A stretch of 36,678 nt of DNA from Verrucomicrobiota bacterium (GCA_027623095.1 JAQBVM010000026.1:1-36678); one strand, 5' to 3'. Positions 22,801-32,044 are shown, counted from the stretch's first letter. Notes: generated by a model not told the origin, from the sequence alone. Numbers and translations are program-made.

Positions 22801-23205
22801 TCATTGGTAAGCCGCCTTGAGCTTGTTGACGCGCGCAAACAGTGGCGATGATTCTCGAGTCCGCTGCTGCACGGTATTGAATACGTGGCGCGCCTCGGCG
22901 GGATTCTTGTGACTCACCAGAACCACGTAATCGAGCTCAATCTCCGAAAGTCGCGGATCTCTGATGGCATGTCGGTATTGATTCAAGAAAGCGCCTAAAC
23001 CGTCGGCGCCAGCATTTCGGGCGGTTTCCAATGAGGATTCCAGAGAAACCGGGAGGCCGGGAAGGTTTTCCGGCGGCCTGACGACTTGATCTTGCGGATG
23101 TTCCGCAGCCCGTTCCTCTCGTTGTGCCGACTCATAAGCGATGAAAATCTGCTTTACGATTCCAAATGCGGCCAGGAGGAGCGCGATCGCAATTACCTGT
23201 TTCAT
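22801..23205 (-). CDS. Small membrane-anchored hypothetical protein
   Basis: A 134-residue protein with one N-terminal hydrophobic helix (MKQVIAIALLLAAFGIVKQI), a charged linker and a C-terminal helical part (SSLETARNAGADGLGAFLNQ, then LSEIELDYVVLVSHKNPAEA). It is probably anchored in the inner membrane with the body in the periplasm. No family recognised. Its ATG follows the murA stop with no gap, so it is likely translated with murA. Confidence 0.7.
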   Translation of the reverse strand: MKQVIAIALLLAAFGIVKQIFIAYESAQREERAAEHPQDQVVRPPENLPGLPVSLESSLETARNAGADGLGAFLNQYRHAIRDPRLSEIELDYVVLVSHKNPAEARHVFNTVQQRTRESSPLFARVNKLKAAYQ

Positions 23206-24465
23206 TTATTCTTCCACTCTTTCGATACGTGCGCCCAGGTTTCTCAGTTTGACGTCTAAGTTCTCGTACCCGCGATCCAAATGATAAATTCTCTTTACAA
23301 GCGTGCCACCGCGGGCCACCAAACCCGCTATTACAAGAGCGGCGGATGCCCGAAGATCACTGGCCATTACTGGCGCGCCGCTCATTGGCTTGCCACCCTT
23401 TACTATAGCGCTAGGTCCTTCGATAGCAATGTCCGCACCCAAACGCGAGATTTCGCTAACGTGCATGAATCGGGATTCGAATACTCGTTCGGTAATAATA
23501 CTGATTCCCGGGCTCAGCGCCATCAGAACCATCATCTGGGCCTGAACGTCCGTAGGGAAGCCAGAGTACGGAAGTGTCGTGATATCAACTGGTTTTAAGC
23601 CTCGCCCTCTTCGCACGGTTAGTGTTGCGCCTCGTCTTTCGATCTTTACACCGGCTTCACGAAGTTTGTCCAGGACCGCGTGCATATGGTCCGGACGAGC
23701 CCCATGGATCGTAATCTCTCCGTTCGTTGCGGCTGCGGCGATCGCGAACGTGGCAGCCTCGATTCGGTCCGGGATGACTTCGTGATCGACTCCGTGCAGA
23801 GTTTTTACACCCGTGACCGTGATTGTTGGGCTTCCAGCGCCCACAATCCCGGCTCCCATCGCAATTAGGAAATTTGCCAAATCGACAACCTCGGGCTCGC
23901 ACGCGGCGCTTTCAATAGTAGTGATCCCTTCCGCGAGAGTTGCGGCCATCATGATGTTCGCAGTGCCAAGGACGGTCGGACCTGATCGGCCACCCAGAAA
24001 GAGATCGGCTCCAAGAAGTCTCGGAGTTGATGCGGATACGTAACCATTAACGATCTTGATCTTTGCCCCTAGCTCCCGCAGTCCTTTCAAGTGCAGATCG
24101 ATCGGTCGCGATCCGATGACGCACCCGCCGGGAAGGGAGACCTTTGCTTTTTTCAGCCGCGCCAAAAGAGGGCCCAGAATGCAAATTGACCCCCGCATCT
24201 TCCGGATCAACTCATAATCGCCGATTCCCCGTATAGCTTTCGCTTGAATAAAAAGTGTATCTCCTTCAGAGCGGACCTCGGCGCCGAGCGATCGCAAGAT
24301 TTCCCCCATGAACTCAACATCGCTCAGTTGAGGAACTCGGCGAATGATGCAGAGCTCCGGCGTCAGCAGCGTTGCTGCCATAATTGGGAGAACCGCATTC
24401 TTCGCGCCGCTCACGGTCACATCCCCGTGGAGGGGAACGCCGCCTTTAATGAACAGGCTATCCAT
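23206..24465 (-). CDS. murA: UDP-N-acetylglucosamine 1-carboxyvinyltransferase
   Basis: A 419-residue enzyme that catalyses the first committed step of peptidoglycan synthesis, moving enolpyruvate from PEP to UDP-GlcNAc in the cytosol. Key residues are present: SGAKNAVLPI with the PEP-contacting Lys and Asn near 21-22, PGGCVIGSRPIDLHLKGL with the catalytic Cys near 115 (the fosfomycin target), and FPTDVQAQ with the catalytic Asp near 305. Length is standard. It lies 41 bp after prmC and directly abuts the small hypothetical gene downstream. Confidence 0.97.
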   Translation of the reverse strand: MDSLFIKGGVPLHGDVTVSGAKNAVLPIMAATLLTPELCIIRRVPQLSDVEFMGEILRSLGAEVRSEGDTLFIQAKAIRGIGDYELIRKMRGSICILGPLLARLKKAKVSLPGGCVIGSRPIDLHLKGLRELGAKIKIVNGYVSASTPRLLGADLFLGGRSGPTVLGTANIMMAATLAEGITTIESAACEPEVVDLANFLIAMGAGIVGAGSPTITVTGVKTLHGVDHEVIPDRIEAATFAIAAAATNGEITIHGARPDHMHAVLDKLREAGVKIERRGATLTVRRGRGLKPVDITTLPYSGFPTDVQAQMMVLMALSPGISIITERVFESRFMHVSEISRLGADIAIEGPSAIVKGGKPMSGAPVMASDLRASAALVIAGLVARGGTLVKRIYHLDRGYENLDVKLRNLGARIERVEE

Positions 24466-24506
24466 TTATTTTGTTGCGTTTATGATCCTGAAACGATGAT
24501 TTCAAG

Positions 24507-25391
24507 TTATCGTAGATCTTTCAAAGATTTGGATGGCAGCGCAATCAAGAATCGCGGAGTGCCGTTGAGATCCTCTTCAATGCAGTCAATCTTCCATTGA
24601 TGCTGTTCAAAAATCTCGCGAATTGCCGCGTTTTGACCGTCTCCGAATTCGGCCATTACGCCGCCGCCCGATCGGAGAAAAGCGCCTGCTTCGCCCGCGA
24701 TTAGCCGGAAAAAATCAAGCCCATCAAATCCGCCATCCAGGGCGACGTGTGGATCATGATCCCGAACCTCCGGTTCCAAGCCTTGGATTTCGCCATGTGG
24801 AACATAGGGAGGATTCGAGACAATCAAGTCGAACTGGAGTCCGTTTGGCAGTGACGAAAACCCGTTGCTTTGGATGAACTGAATTCGCCCGCCGACACCG
24901 TTGCATTCGGCATTTGCACGGGCAACCTCAATTGCCTCCTGTGAAACGTCGATTGCCCATGCGTGCACCTTTCGACAATTAACCGCAACCGCAATCGACA
25001 CGCATCCGCTGCCAGTGCCAAAATCCAGAAGCGTCAAAGGTGAATTACGTGAGGAATATTCTCGGGACAAATGTTTCCAGGCAAACTCCGCAAGCAGTTC
25101 GGTTTCCGGCCGCGGGATCAAAACACTCGAACTGACCCGGATTTCCAAGCCGCAGAAGCACGTTGCACCGATAATATGTTGCAGCGGTTCGCGTTGACTG
25201 CGGCGCTCCACCAGGCCGAAAAGATGCTTTTGTTCATTGTCCGTGAGATCTCTGTTTTGATTCAGCAGCAACTCGAGACGCGGCTCCTTAAGAACATGCT
25301 CCAGCAACAGTTCGGACTGCAATCGGGCTGACTCAACACCCAGTTCCTCCAAGCGGGCGCTGCTCCACTGAAGAAAATCGGTGATTTTCAT
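24507..25391 (-). CDS. prmC: Release-factor glutamine N5-methyltransferase
   Basis: A 294-residue cytosolic enzyme that methylates the GGQ Gln of release factors RF1 and RF2 with SAM. It has the N-terminal helical domain (LQWSSARLEELGVESARLQS), the SAM motif LLDFGTGSGCVSIAVA and the substrate motif SNPPYVPHGE (NPPY). I chose ATG 25391 because it begins MKITDFLQW as in the family; the frame is open to 25460. prmC usually follows prfA, which is not here; upstream, 196 bp away, is the divergent LysM gene. Order prmC-murA is common in this kind of bacterium. Confidence 0.95.
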   Translation of the reverse strand: MKITDFLQWSSARLEELGVESARLQSELLLEHVLKEPRLELLLNQNRDLTDNEQKHLFGLVERRSQREPLQHIIGATCFCGLEIRVSSSVLIPRPETELLAEFAWKHLSREYSSRNSPLTLLDFGTGSGCVSIAVAVNCRKVHAWAIDVSQEAIEVARANAECNGVGGRIQFIQSNGFSSLPNGLQFDLIVSNPPYVPHGEIQGLEPEVRDHDPHVALDGGFDGLDFFRLIAGEAGAFLRSGGGVMAEFGDGQNAAIREIFEQHQWKIDCIEEDLNGTPRFLIALPSKSLKDLR

Positions 25392-25587
25392 CGTCGTGCT
25401 GAGAGATTCGAGATTCACTTCGTTTGAAAAACCGCATTGTCTCAAACTAGGAGACAGCACAACAATGAGATTACAAACAAAAACGGCGCCGGTTTCGCAG
25501 CTTGTATTCGGCAGCCGTCAACTTCCTCAAAACGAACGGTTGTTCTTAGCGCTTGAAGCTTCTGTTCAAGACTTTTATTTTCTACGC

Positions 25588-26205
25588 ATGAAAGATCTGT
25601 TCCTCCTTTCTGTCGCCGCTATCGCGGTTTTCCCGATCGAACTGTCTGCGCAGAACTCGGCGGCGGCGGCGTTGGAACAAAACGCTGAATATGAAAGATA
25701 CCGCGCACTCAGCGCCAAGATCAGCGACATGCTCGAGAATCAGCAGCTCATCCTAAGGAGGCAGCAGGAACTCGATTTGCGTCTGGGCAATTTAAGCCGG
25801 GATGTGGAAGCGCTCAAGGAACGGAGCGCTCGCGCTCCAGAAAACGTTGTCACGAGGGACGAATTAAAGCAATACGTTGACAAACTCAAGGAAATCGACG
25901 GGAAACGGGAGGCGGACAAAGCGCTCCTTCTCAAGAGTATTCGAGATCTTGCGAAGCTCCCAGTAGCGGCAGCTCCGTCCCGAGGTCCAAGCCACGGCAA
26001 TTCCGGTAGCGGCACGACCTTCGATTACGAAGTAAAACCGGGCGAGTTTTTGGGGGAAATCGTCAAATACTACAACCTGGAATTTGAAAAACAGGGGCTA
26101 AGGTCTATCAGCGTTAAACAGGTGGAAGGCGCGAATCCAGGACTGAACCCGGATCGAATCCTCGTTGGGCAGGTCATCAAGATCCCCGAACCGGAAAAGA
26201 AATAA
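25588..26205 (+). CDS. Secreted coiled-coil LysM protein
   Basis: A 205-residue protein with a signal peptide (MKDLFLLSVAAIAVFPIELS, AQ), a predicted coiled coil (about 35-125: 'ENQQLILRRQQELDLRLGNL', 'DVEALKERSAR') and a C-terminal LysM-like domain (FDYEVKPGEFLGEIVKYYNL ... VEGANPGLNPDRILVGQVIK). LysM binds peptidoglycan, so the protein probably sits in the periplasm on the wall. The ATG at 25588 gives the signal; the frame is open upstream to 25381 but overlaps the prmC start. It is divergent from prmC and followed 20 bp later by a small membrane protein gene. Confidence 0.85.
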   Translation: MKDLFLLSVAAIAVFPIELSAQNSAAAALEQNAEYERYRALSAKISDMLENQQLILRRQQELDLRLGNLSRDVEALKERSARAPENVVTRDELKQYVDKLKEIDGKREADKALLLKSIRDLAKLPVAAAPSRGPSHGNSGSGTTFDYEVKPGEFLGEIVKYYNLEFEKQGLRSISVKQVEGANPGLNPDRILVGQVIKIPEPEKK

Positions 26206-26225
26206 GTTCGGAGGAATTCAAATCT

Positions 26226-26606
26226 ATGAAAGCATTCGTTTTCATCGCATTGGGCTTCCTGATCTTTGTGATCGTGTGTTCCTGGGTGGTGGCCCAACTC
26301 CGATATCGAGTTTCGCGCGATGACTTTCGAATCCTTCTTTTCGGAATGTGTCTCAGGCGTCTTGACTTTCGGGAGATCGAATCTGTTTCAAAACGCCGTC
26401 CGTCCGGATGGACTGAAAACTGGTCGAACACGTTTCAGCCAAGCCATCGCGTGCTGGTAATTCGGAGGAAGAAAGGCTTGAGGCGATCCATCGTTATTAC
26501 TCCGAACAACCGGTACACTCTTAAAGTCGCGCTCGAAAGAGCGATGCAACGCGGGTCTTCTCCTGACGAACACGACGAGGAGAGCGTCTCGATGATTACC
26601 GACTGA
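26226..26606 (+). CDS. Small membrane protein with PH-like domain
   Basis: A 126-residue protein with one N-terminal helix (MKAFVFIALGFLIFVIVCSW) and a beta-rich part resembling a bacterial PH domain (YRVSRDDFRILLFGMCLRRL, DFREIESVSKR, then VLVIRRKKGLRRSIVITPNN). The role is unknown; such proteins are usually membrane-associated and may bind lipids. A clear GGAGG lies before the ATG. It is between the LysM gene (20 bp) and the inositol-phosphatase gene (27 bp), probably one transcript. Confidence 0.65.
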   Translation: MKAFVFIALGFLIFVIVCSWVVAQLRYRVSRDDFRILLFGMCLRRLDFREIESVSKRRPSGWTENWSNTFQPSHRVLVIRRKKGLRRSIVITPNNRYTLKVALERAMQRGSSPDEHDEESVSMITD

Positions 26607-26633
26607 CGCCGCGCCGATACCTTCCTTTGACGA

Positions 26634-27458
26634 ATGAACGAGAAACAATTGAAGAAAGCGTTGGATTGCGCTGCCGCGGCCTCACGGGACGTCGGGAAGA
26701 TGCTTCGGAGCAATTTGAACCGAGTAAAGCGCGTCAACCAGAGTTATCGGCACGACATCAAGCTCGAGCTTGATGTTCGGTCACAGAATCAAATCGAACG
26801 GGCTTTGGAGCGTTCTTTTCCGGGAATTGCGATCCTAGGAGAGGAGGGTGTTGTTGGAGACCAAGAGTCTGCTGAACGCTGGGTTGTGGATCCCATCGAC
26901 GGAACGGTCAATTTTGCGTTTGGCATTCCGCACGCTTGCATTTCGATCGCGCTTCAAATTCGGACTGGAACGGAATCGGCATCCAAACGCGTCAGCGGGC
27001 CGGATGCCTATGAAACGGTTGTTGGGGTGGTCTATGATCCGTTTTGCGACGAAATGTGGACGGCGATTCGCGGGGGTGCTGCACGGATGAATGGATCGAT
27101 CATTCGCGCGAGCAGCCGTGCGCGGTTGGCCGATTCGATTGTCTCAATAGGTGTCTCCAAGTTCCCTCGCACGATCAAGCAGATGCTTCCGGTTTTTGAA
27201 TATTTGATGCGCCGCGCTCGCAAAGTCCGGATCATGGGGGCGGCAGCGCTCGGCCTTGTCTATGTTGCGAGCGGGAGATTCGACGCTTATCTCGAGCCGA
27301 GAATTCGTCTTTGGGATATCGCCGCGGGCGGATTGATTCTCGAGCGTGCGGGCGGGGAATTCTGGCGGGAGCGCATGTCCGGAAAACACGCGTACCGGGT
27401 AATCGCCAATAATGGATGGCTGCGGAAGAAACTGCCGGCGATTAATTCTGAAGCCTGA
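26634..27458 (+). CDS. Inositol monophosphatase-family phosphatase
   Basis: A 274-residue cytosolic Mg-dependent phosphatase: GEEGVV (the metal-binding Glu, about 69), WVVDPIDGTVNFAFGIPHAC (about 83-97, the family's DPIDGTxNF motif) and LWDIAAGGLILERAGGEF (about 222), the second family signature with its catalytic Asp. All metal ligands are present. Family members dephosphorylate inositol phosphate, fructose bisphosphate, histidinol phosphate or nucleoside phosphates such as CysQ substrates; the substrate here cannot be told. It ends 26 bp before the convergent stop of the NtrC-type regulator. Confidence 0.92.
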   Translation: MNEKQLKKALDCAAAASRDVGKMLRSNLNRVKRVNQSYRHDIKLELDVRSQNQIERALERSFPGIAILGEEGVVGDQESAERWVVDPIDGTVNFAFGIPHACISIALQIRTGTESASKRVSGPDAYETVVGVVYDPFCDEMWTAIRGGAARMNGSIIRASSRARLADSIVSIGVSKFPRTIKQMLPVFEYLMRRARKVRIMGAAALGLVYVASGRFDAYLEPRIRLWDIAAGGLILERAGGEFWRERMSGKHAYRVIANNGWLRKKLPAINSEA

Positions 27459-27484
27459 AGAATTCTCGGTTCCGGATTTCCGAA

Positions 27485-28822
27485 TCACGTGTCGATGTCG
27501 TAAGCCTTAATCTTATTATAGAGCGTTTGGCGTCCGATCCCCAAGCGTTTGGCGGCTTCGAGCTTATTACCTCCAGTCTCTTTAAGAAGTTGAATAATCG
27601 TGTTCCGCTCCATTTCTTCAAGGAGTGTGAAATCCGACTGGTCTTGTTCGGCCGCCGGTTCGCCGATTGACAAGTCGCCGGCTTCCACAGTTTTCGATTC
27701 CGTCACCAACACCGCCCTTTGGACTTGATTTTGCAGTTGGCGCACGTTTCCGGGCCAATCGTATTTTTGCAGAAGTTCGGTCGCGGCGGGAGAATAACCC
27801 GTGATCGTCAGCCCCGCCTGCGCGGCGTACCGTCTCAAGAATGAGTTCGCCAACGGTAAAATGTCTTCGCGCCTTTCGCGCAGGGGTGGGAGGCAAATTG
27901 AAATCGTCCCGATCCGGTAATAGAGATCTTGCCTTAGCTTCCCCTCTTTGATTGCCAAGTCCACGTCCAAATTGGTCGCCGCGATCACGCGGCAGTCCGC
28001 CTTGAACACGGTTCGGCCACCAACCGGTCTGTATTCTTTGTCCTGCAACACGCGAAGAAGCTTGCTCTGAGTGTCCACCGGCATCTCGGCCAATTCATCG
28101 AGCAGCAGGGTGCCGTCTTCCGCTTGGCGAAACAGTCCTTCGCGGTCCGATTGCGCGCCTGTGTAAGCTCCCTTCATGGAGCCGAAGAGTTCGCTCTCAA
28201 TCAACTCGCGAGGAAGCGCGGCGCAGTTAATCTTAATGAACGGACCCTTGGCGCGTGCGCTAAGGGCGTGAATGAGGTCCGCAATCACTTCCTTGCCGGT
28301 GCCGCTCTCGCCGGTAATCAGAATTGAAACATCGCTCGGCGCGACTCGCTCGACTGTGCGCACGACTCCCTTCATGGCCGCGCTCTGAAAAATAGCGGAT
28401 GATCCGCCGCTCATGGTGGAAAGGGCTTGCCGCAACGAACTGGCTTGCTCGGTCAACTGCTTGTGTTCGATGGCCCGCTCGACGGAAAGAAGGAGGGATT
28501 TGTGCTCAAACGGTTTTTTCTGAAAATCGTAAGCTCCCAGTTTTGTCGCGCTGACCGCGGCATCGAGCGTTGCATGGCCAGTCAGAATGATGACCTCGGT
28601 TTGCGGCCACTTCCGTTTCAGTTGCGGCAGCAATTCCAGTCCATCGGCGTCCGGCAGTTTCAGATCCAGGAGAATCACGTCCGGTTGCGACGTTTCGAAA
28701 GCGCTATCCAGGCTGGCGGCGTCTCCGAAAGTGGAAACTTGGTAGTTCGCTTTGGTGAGGAATGCTTTCAATAGCGAACAGATCGCCGACTCGTCGTCAA
28801 CTACCGCTATTCTAGAGCTCAT
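27485..28822 (-). CDS. NtrC-family sigma-54 response regulator
   Basis: A 445-residue three-domain activator. Receiver (1-120) with the phospho-acceptor Asp53 in VILLDLKLP and the Lys in FQKKPFE; AAA+ domain (about 140-370) with Walker A GESGTGKE (about 170), a sigma-54-contact loop GAYTGA (about 216) in place of the usual GAFTGA, Walker B DGTLLLDELAEM and an RxxR-type 'DLYYRIG'; C-terminal Fis-type helix-turn-helix (IIQLLKETGGNKLEAAKRLG). It works with RNA polymerase carrying RpoN. A histidine kinase gene is not next to it, so its signal is unknown. Upstream, 28823-29039 has no gene. Confidence 0.95.
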   Translation of the reverse strand: MSSRIAVVDDESAICSLLKAFLTKANYQVSTFGDAASLDSAFETSQPDVILLDLKLPDADGLELLPQLKRKWPQTEVIILTGHATLDAAVSATKLGAYDFQKKPFEHKSLLLSVERAIEHKQLTEQASSLRQALSTMSGGSSAIFQSAAMKGVVRTVERVAPSDVSILITGESGTGKEVIADLIHALSARAKGPFIKINCAALPRELIESELFGSMKGAYTGAQSDREGLFRQAEDGTLLLDELAEMPVDTQSKLLRVLQDKEYRPVGGRTVFKADCRVIAATNLDVDLAIKEGKLRQDLYYRIGTISICLPPLRERREDILPLANSFLRRYAAQAGLTITGYSPAATELLQKYDWPGNVRQLQNQVQRAVLVTESKTVEAGDLSIGEPAAEQDQSDFTLLEEMERNTIIQLLKETGGNKLEAAKRLGIGRQTLYNKIKAYDIDT

Positions 28823-29039
28823 AATTCCTATGCGTTTTTAGTGCGCACTCCTGTGAGGGATCCGAGATTCACTCGGAAACACAACACGTCTTTTTTTACC
28901 AGTTTCGAAACGAATTCAACCGTTAACTTTCGCGGAAGCAAGATATCGTCGGGAACTTTGGGTTCTATTCCTCCAGCACACCGCCTTCGAGGATTTCGTT
29001 TTCCGCCTCGCATCGAGGATCTATGCCTCGAAACCTAAC

Positions 29040-29309
29040 CTATAGCTCGGTCATCGGATACCTTGTCAAGATTGCTCTCTTTACCCGGTCTTCCTCTTGC
29101 GGCTTGAGCAGACGGCGTCCGACGCGCCGTCGAACGCCGTCGAGAAGCTCGAGCCAGTCCTCCAATGGAGGGTCTTCCAGAGGTTCCCATCGATCGTAAC
29201 GCTTTTCTCGCTTAAAAAAAAGCCATCGGTCGCCGGCTTTGCGCACATTCATGTCGCGTTTCACTCCGTCCTCGCTGCGGTTTGTCCAACTAATCTCGCA
29301 CTTCGCCAT
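29040..29309 (-). CDS. Small conserved hypothetical after ispF
   Basis: An 89-residue basic protein: MAKCEISWTNRSEDGVKRDM, then DRWLFFKREKRYDRWEPLED and LELLDGVRRRVGRRLLKPQE. No signal, no membrane helix. The composition (many Arg, Lys, Trp) suggests nucleic acid or ribosome binding, but I do not recognise the family. Its ATG is 2 bp after the ispF stop, so it is probably translated with ispF. Confidence 0.7.
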   Translation of the reverse strand: MAKCEISWTNRSEDGVKRDMNVRKAGDRWLFFKREKRYDRWEPLEDPPLEDWLELLDGVRRRVGRRLLKPQEEDRVKRAILTRYPMTEL

Positions 29310-29311
29310 AA

Positions 29312-29791
29312 TTACTTGGGCAGCTCGACACTTGCGACTGCCATTGCGGCGATTCCTTCTCCACGGCCTATAAATCCGATCTGTTCGTTGGTGGTCGCCT
29401 TGACGCCGATCCGCTTGGAGCTGACACCCAACTCCCGGGCGATATTCTCTTTCATCGCGGCAATAAACCCCGAAATCTTGGGTTCTTCGGCGATCACGGT
29501 TGCGTCCACATTGACAACTCGTCCGTCGTGAAAGGCCACTTGGCGGGCGGTCTCTTTCAGGAAGATCTTGCTCGACGCGTTGTGCCAGCGAGGATCGGTG
29601 TTCGGAAACAGGTGTCCAATGTCTTTCTCTCCCATAGCCCCGAGAATCGCATCGCAAATCGCGTGCAGCAATACATCCGCGTCCGAATGGCCTTCCAGAC
29701 CCTTCGAATGGGGGATCTCCACGCCGCCTAAAATAAGCCGGCGCCCCTCCACCAACTTGTGGACATCGTAACCGATCCCGATGTGATTCAT
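29312..29791 (-). CDS. ispF: 2-C-methyl-D-erythritol 2,4-cyclodiphosphate synthase
   Basis: A 159-residue trimeric enzyme of the MEP (non-mevalonate) isoprenoid pathway, making the cyclodiphosphate from CDP-ME-2-phosphate. It has the Zn site GYDVHKL (Asp and His near 8-10), GLEGHSDADVLLHAICDAIL with the third ligand His near 42, DIGHLFPNTDP, and 'KATTNEQIGFIGRGEGIAAM' at the end. ATG 29791 is chosen as it begins MNHIGIGYD; the frame is open for another 63 bp. Isoprenoids made here would feed quinones, undecaprenyl carriers and any hopanoids. Confidence 0.95.
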   Translation of the reverse strand: MNHIGIGYDVHKLVEGRRLILGGVEIPHSKGLEGHSDADVLLHAICDAILGAMGEKDIGHLFPNTDPRWHNASSKIFLKETARQVAFHDGRVVNVDATVIAEEPKISGFIAAMKENIARELGVSSKRIGVKATTNEQIGFIGRGEGIAAMAVASVELPK

Positions 29792-30024
29792 GCGATCAAT
29801 ATAATTGGCCTGGCTCGCTGGGCGAGAGAATTGTGTTCCGGCTCGGGATTTCAACTTGTCACCGCATGGGGAGATACCTAGAGTCGAATCGTGCCGAGCG
29901 CGATGCGTGTTTTTGTTCGTGGTCCTGTCCTGAAGGTCGTCGCAGCCTCTTGGCCACGGAGTTTCGGCGGGGCAGGCCGCTTGGTTTCGAGTCAGCGACA
30001 GGGCGGGGTGGGTTTCAGACCGAG

Positions 30025-30708
30025 ATGATCGAACTCTATCAGATCCCTTACAGTCCCTATTGCATTGCTCAAAGGCGCATTCTCGAATTCTCGGGTGTCC
30101 GATTCAAAGTTATTAATGTCCCCAATGGCGATCGAGCGCTCATTTGGCGGTTGACACGCCAGCGGTATTATCAAGTCCCGGTTCTAAAGGATCGGAAATC
30201 GGTGGTTTTCGAGACGGCGGAGGACTCGCAAGTCATTGCGAAATATCTCGATGAAAAGCTGGGCCTCGGTCTGTTTCCGCGCCAGTGGGAAGGAGTGCAG
30301 ACTATTCTCTGGCGGTGCATCGAAAACGAGATCGAAGGCGTCGGCTTCAAGCTGAACGACATTTACTACACGGAAACCGTGCCAGTCAGCGATCGTCTGA
30401 GGTTCGTTCGCCACAAAGAGCGCAAATTCGGAAGAGGCTGTCTGGAGCATTGGCGCGAGGCGAAAAACGAACTCCTGGAGGAATTACAGCAACGTTTGGT
30501 GCCTTTCGAGCAGATGCTTCAGGATCGGGCTTTTCTCCTCGATGCGCGTCCACGTTTCGTTGACTTTGATCTGTTCGGGATTCTGGGTAATTTTTTATAC
30601 ACGGGGCACTACAAGTTGCCGGACTTACACAGTCGGTTGAAACAGTGGTACAAGCGAATGGCATTGGTTAAGCTCCCATCTTCGGCGCGTGAAAAATTAC
30701 ATTCTTGA
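30025..30708 (+). CDS. Glutathione S-transferase-fold protein
   Basis: A 227-residue protein with a thioredoxin-fold N-terminal domain (MIELYQIPYSPYCIAQRRIL, then 'QVPVLKDRKSVVFETAEDSQ', which contains the cis-Pro and the Glu-Asp/Ser pair of GSTs) and a helical C-terminal domain ending near KQWYKRMAL. The Ser/Cys at YSPYC is in the position of the catalytic residue; the substrate is unknown. ATG 30025 is chosen as it begins the first strand; the frame is open to 29833. Its 3' end overlaps the PhoH gene by 20 bp. Upstream is a 233-bp gap shared with divergent ispF. Confidence 0.85.
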   Translation: MIELYQIPYSPYCIAQRRILEFSGVRFKVINVPNGDRALIWRLTRQRYYQVPVLKDRKSVVFETAEDSQVIAKYLDEKLGLGLFPRQWEGVQTILWRCIENEIEGVGFKLNDIYYTETVPVSDRLRFVRHKERKFGRGCLEHWREAKNELLEELQQRLVPFEQMLQDRAFLLDARPRFVDFDLFGILGNFLYTGHYKLPDLHSRLKQWYKRMALVKLPSSAREKLHS

Positions 30709-31996
30709 CACAAACGTTCTTCTCCACGATCCGAACGCTCTTCTTAGTTTTCAGGATAACAACGTCCTGATTCCCATCGAAGTTCTCGAAGAGATAGACC
30801 GGTTCAAGCGCGAGTCCAGCGAGTTGGGACGCAATGCGCGCACCGTCAGCCGCACCTTGGACAGTCTGCGCTGCGATGGTCAGCTCAGCGACGGTGTTCG
30901 GTTGCGAAACGGCGGATTTCTAAGGATTCTTCTCGGCGCCAAGAATGGGCACGCGGGCACGCGCAACGGGAATGGATCGGTGGACAGCAGGATCGTAAGC
31001 GTGGCCGTCGCGCTCCACAAATCGCGCCCCAAGATCCCCACCATTCTCGTCACAAAGGACATCAATCTTCGGATCCAAGCGGACGCTCTCGGGGTGCAAG
31101 CGGAGGACTATGAAACCGACCGCGTCCTTCTAAAGGATCTCTACACAGGGATGATCGAACGGTATGTCAGCGCCGAACAGATGGCGCTGTTCCGTTCCAG
31201 TGGAAAACTCGATCTCGACGATGGGCGCGCTTATGATCCGAACGAATACTGCACCCTTTGCGAGGCCTCCCACCCGAAACATACCGCGCTTGCGAAGGTC
31301 GATCCCACCGGCAAGAAGCTTGTTCCAATCAACGAACATCGGGAGGGAATCTGGGGTGTGAAACCCCGGAATCGCGAGCAGCGTTTTGCGTTTGACGCAT
31401 TGCTCGACGAACGCGTCAAACTGGTAACCGTGATGGGGAAAGCCGGAACCGGCAAAACCCTCATGGTTCTGGCCGCGGGATTGAAACGGACGGTGACAGA
31501 CCGCGAGTTTCGGCGGCTTGTGGTCGCCCGGCCCACCGTATCGATGGGGAAGGAGCTCGGATTTCTTCCGGGTTCCCTCGAGGAAAAACTTACTCCGTGG
31601 ATGCAGCCCATCCAAGACACCCTTGAGTTGCTCGGGGATTTGAACATGGGCAATGAGCAACGCCGGACGCATGATTTGATTCGCTCGGGTGTAATCGTCG
31701 TCGAAGCGTTGAGTTACATACGCGGACGCAGCATTGCCAATCAGTTCATGATCATTGACGAAGCGCAAAATCTCACGCCATTGGAAGTAAAAACCATCGT
31801 TACGCGAGTCGGACAGGGAACGAAAATCGTGTTCACCGGCGATCCCTATCAAATTGACAATCCCTATGTGGATTCTTCGTCAAACGGGTTCAATTACCTC
31901 GTCAGCCGGTTTCGATCTCAGCCGATCGCTGCTCACATCGAGTTGCAGAAGGGAGAGCGCTCCGAATTGGCCGAGCTAGCCGCCAATATTCTTTGA
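30689..31996 (+). CDS. PIN-PhoH ATPase
   Basis: A 435-residue two-domain protein starting at GTG 30689. N-terminal PIN nuclease domain (1-140): MKNYILDTNVLLHDPNALLS with the first Asp, EVLEEIDRFK with the Glu, and TKDINLRIQA with a third acid. PhoH ATPase domain (about 230-435): VMGKAGTGKTLMVLAA (Walker A, about 250), IIDEAQN (Walker B, about 354), VFTGDPYQIDNPYVD. Bacterial PhoH2-type proteins of this layout unwind and cleave RNA and have been linked to toxin-antitoxin function (VapBC fusions). It overlaps the GST-fold gene by 20 bp and is followed after 48 bp by a large dehydrogenase gene. Confidence 0.92.
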   Translation: MKNYILDTNVLLHDPNALLSFQDNNVLIPIEVLEEIDRFKRESSELGRNARTVSRTLDSLRCDGQLSDGVRLRNGGFLRILLGAKNGHAGTRNGNGSVDSRIVSVAVALHKSRPKIPTILVTKDINLRIQADALGVQAEDYETDRVLLKDLYTGMIERYVSAEQMALFRSSGKLDLDDGRAYDPNEYCTLCEASHPKHTALAKVDPTGKKLVPINEHREGIWGVKPRNREQRFAFDALLDERVKLVTVMGKAGTGKTLMVLAAGLKRTVTDREFRRLVVARPTVSMGKELGFLPGSLEEKLTPWMQPIQDTLELLGDLNMGNEQRRTHDLIRSGVIVVEALSYIRGRSIANQFMIIDEAQNLTPLEVKTIVTRVGQGTKIVFTGDPYQIDNPYVDSSSNGFNYLVSRFRSQPIAAHIELQKGERSELAELAANIL

Positions 31997-32044
31997 ACCG
32001 GAGGCTTCCAGGTTTGATGATCATCGCCGTTCCCAAAGAGATTA

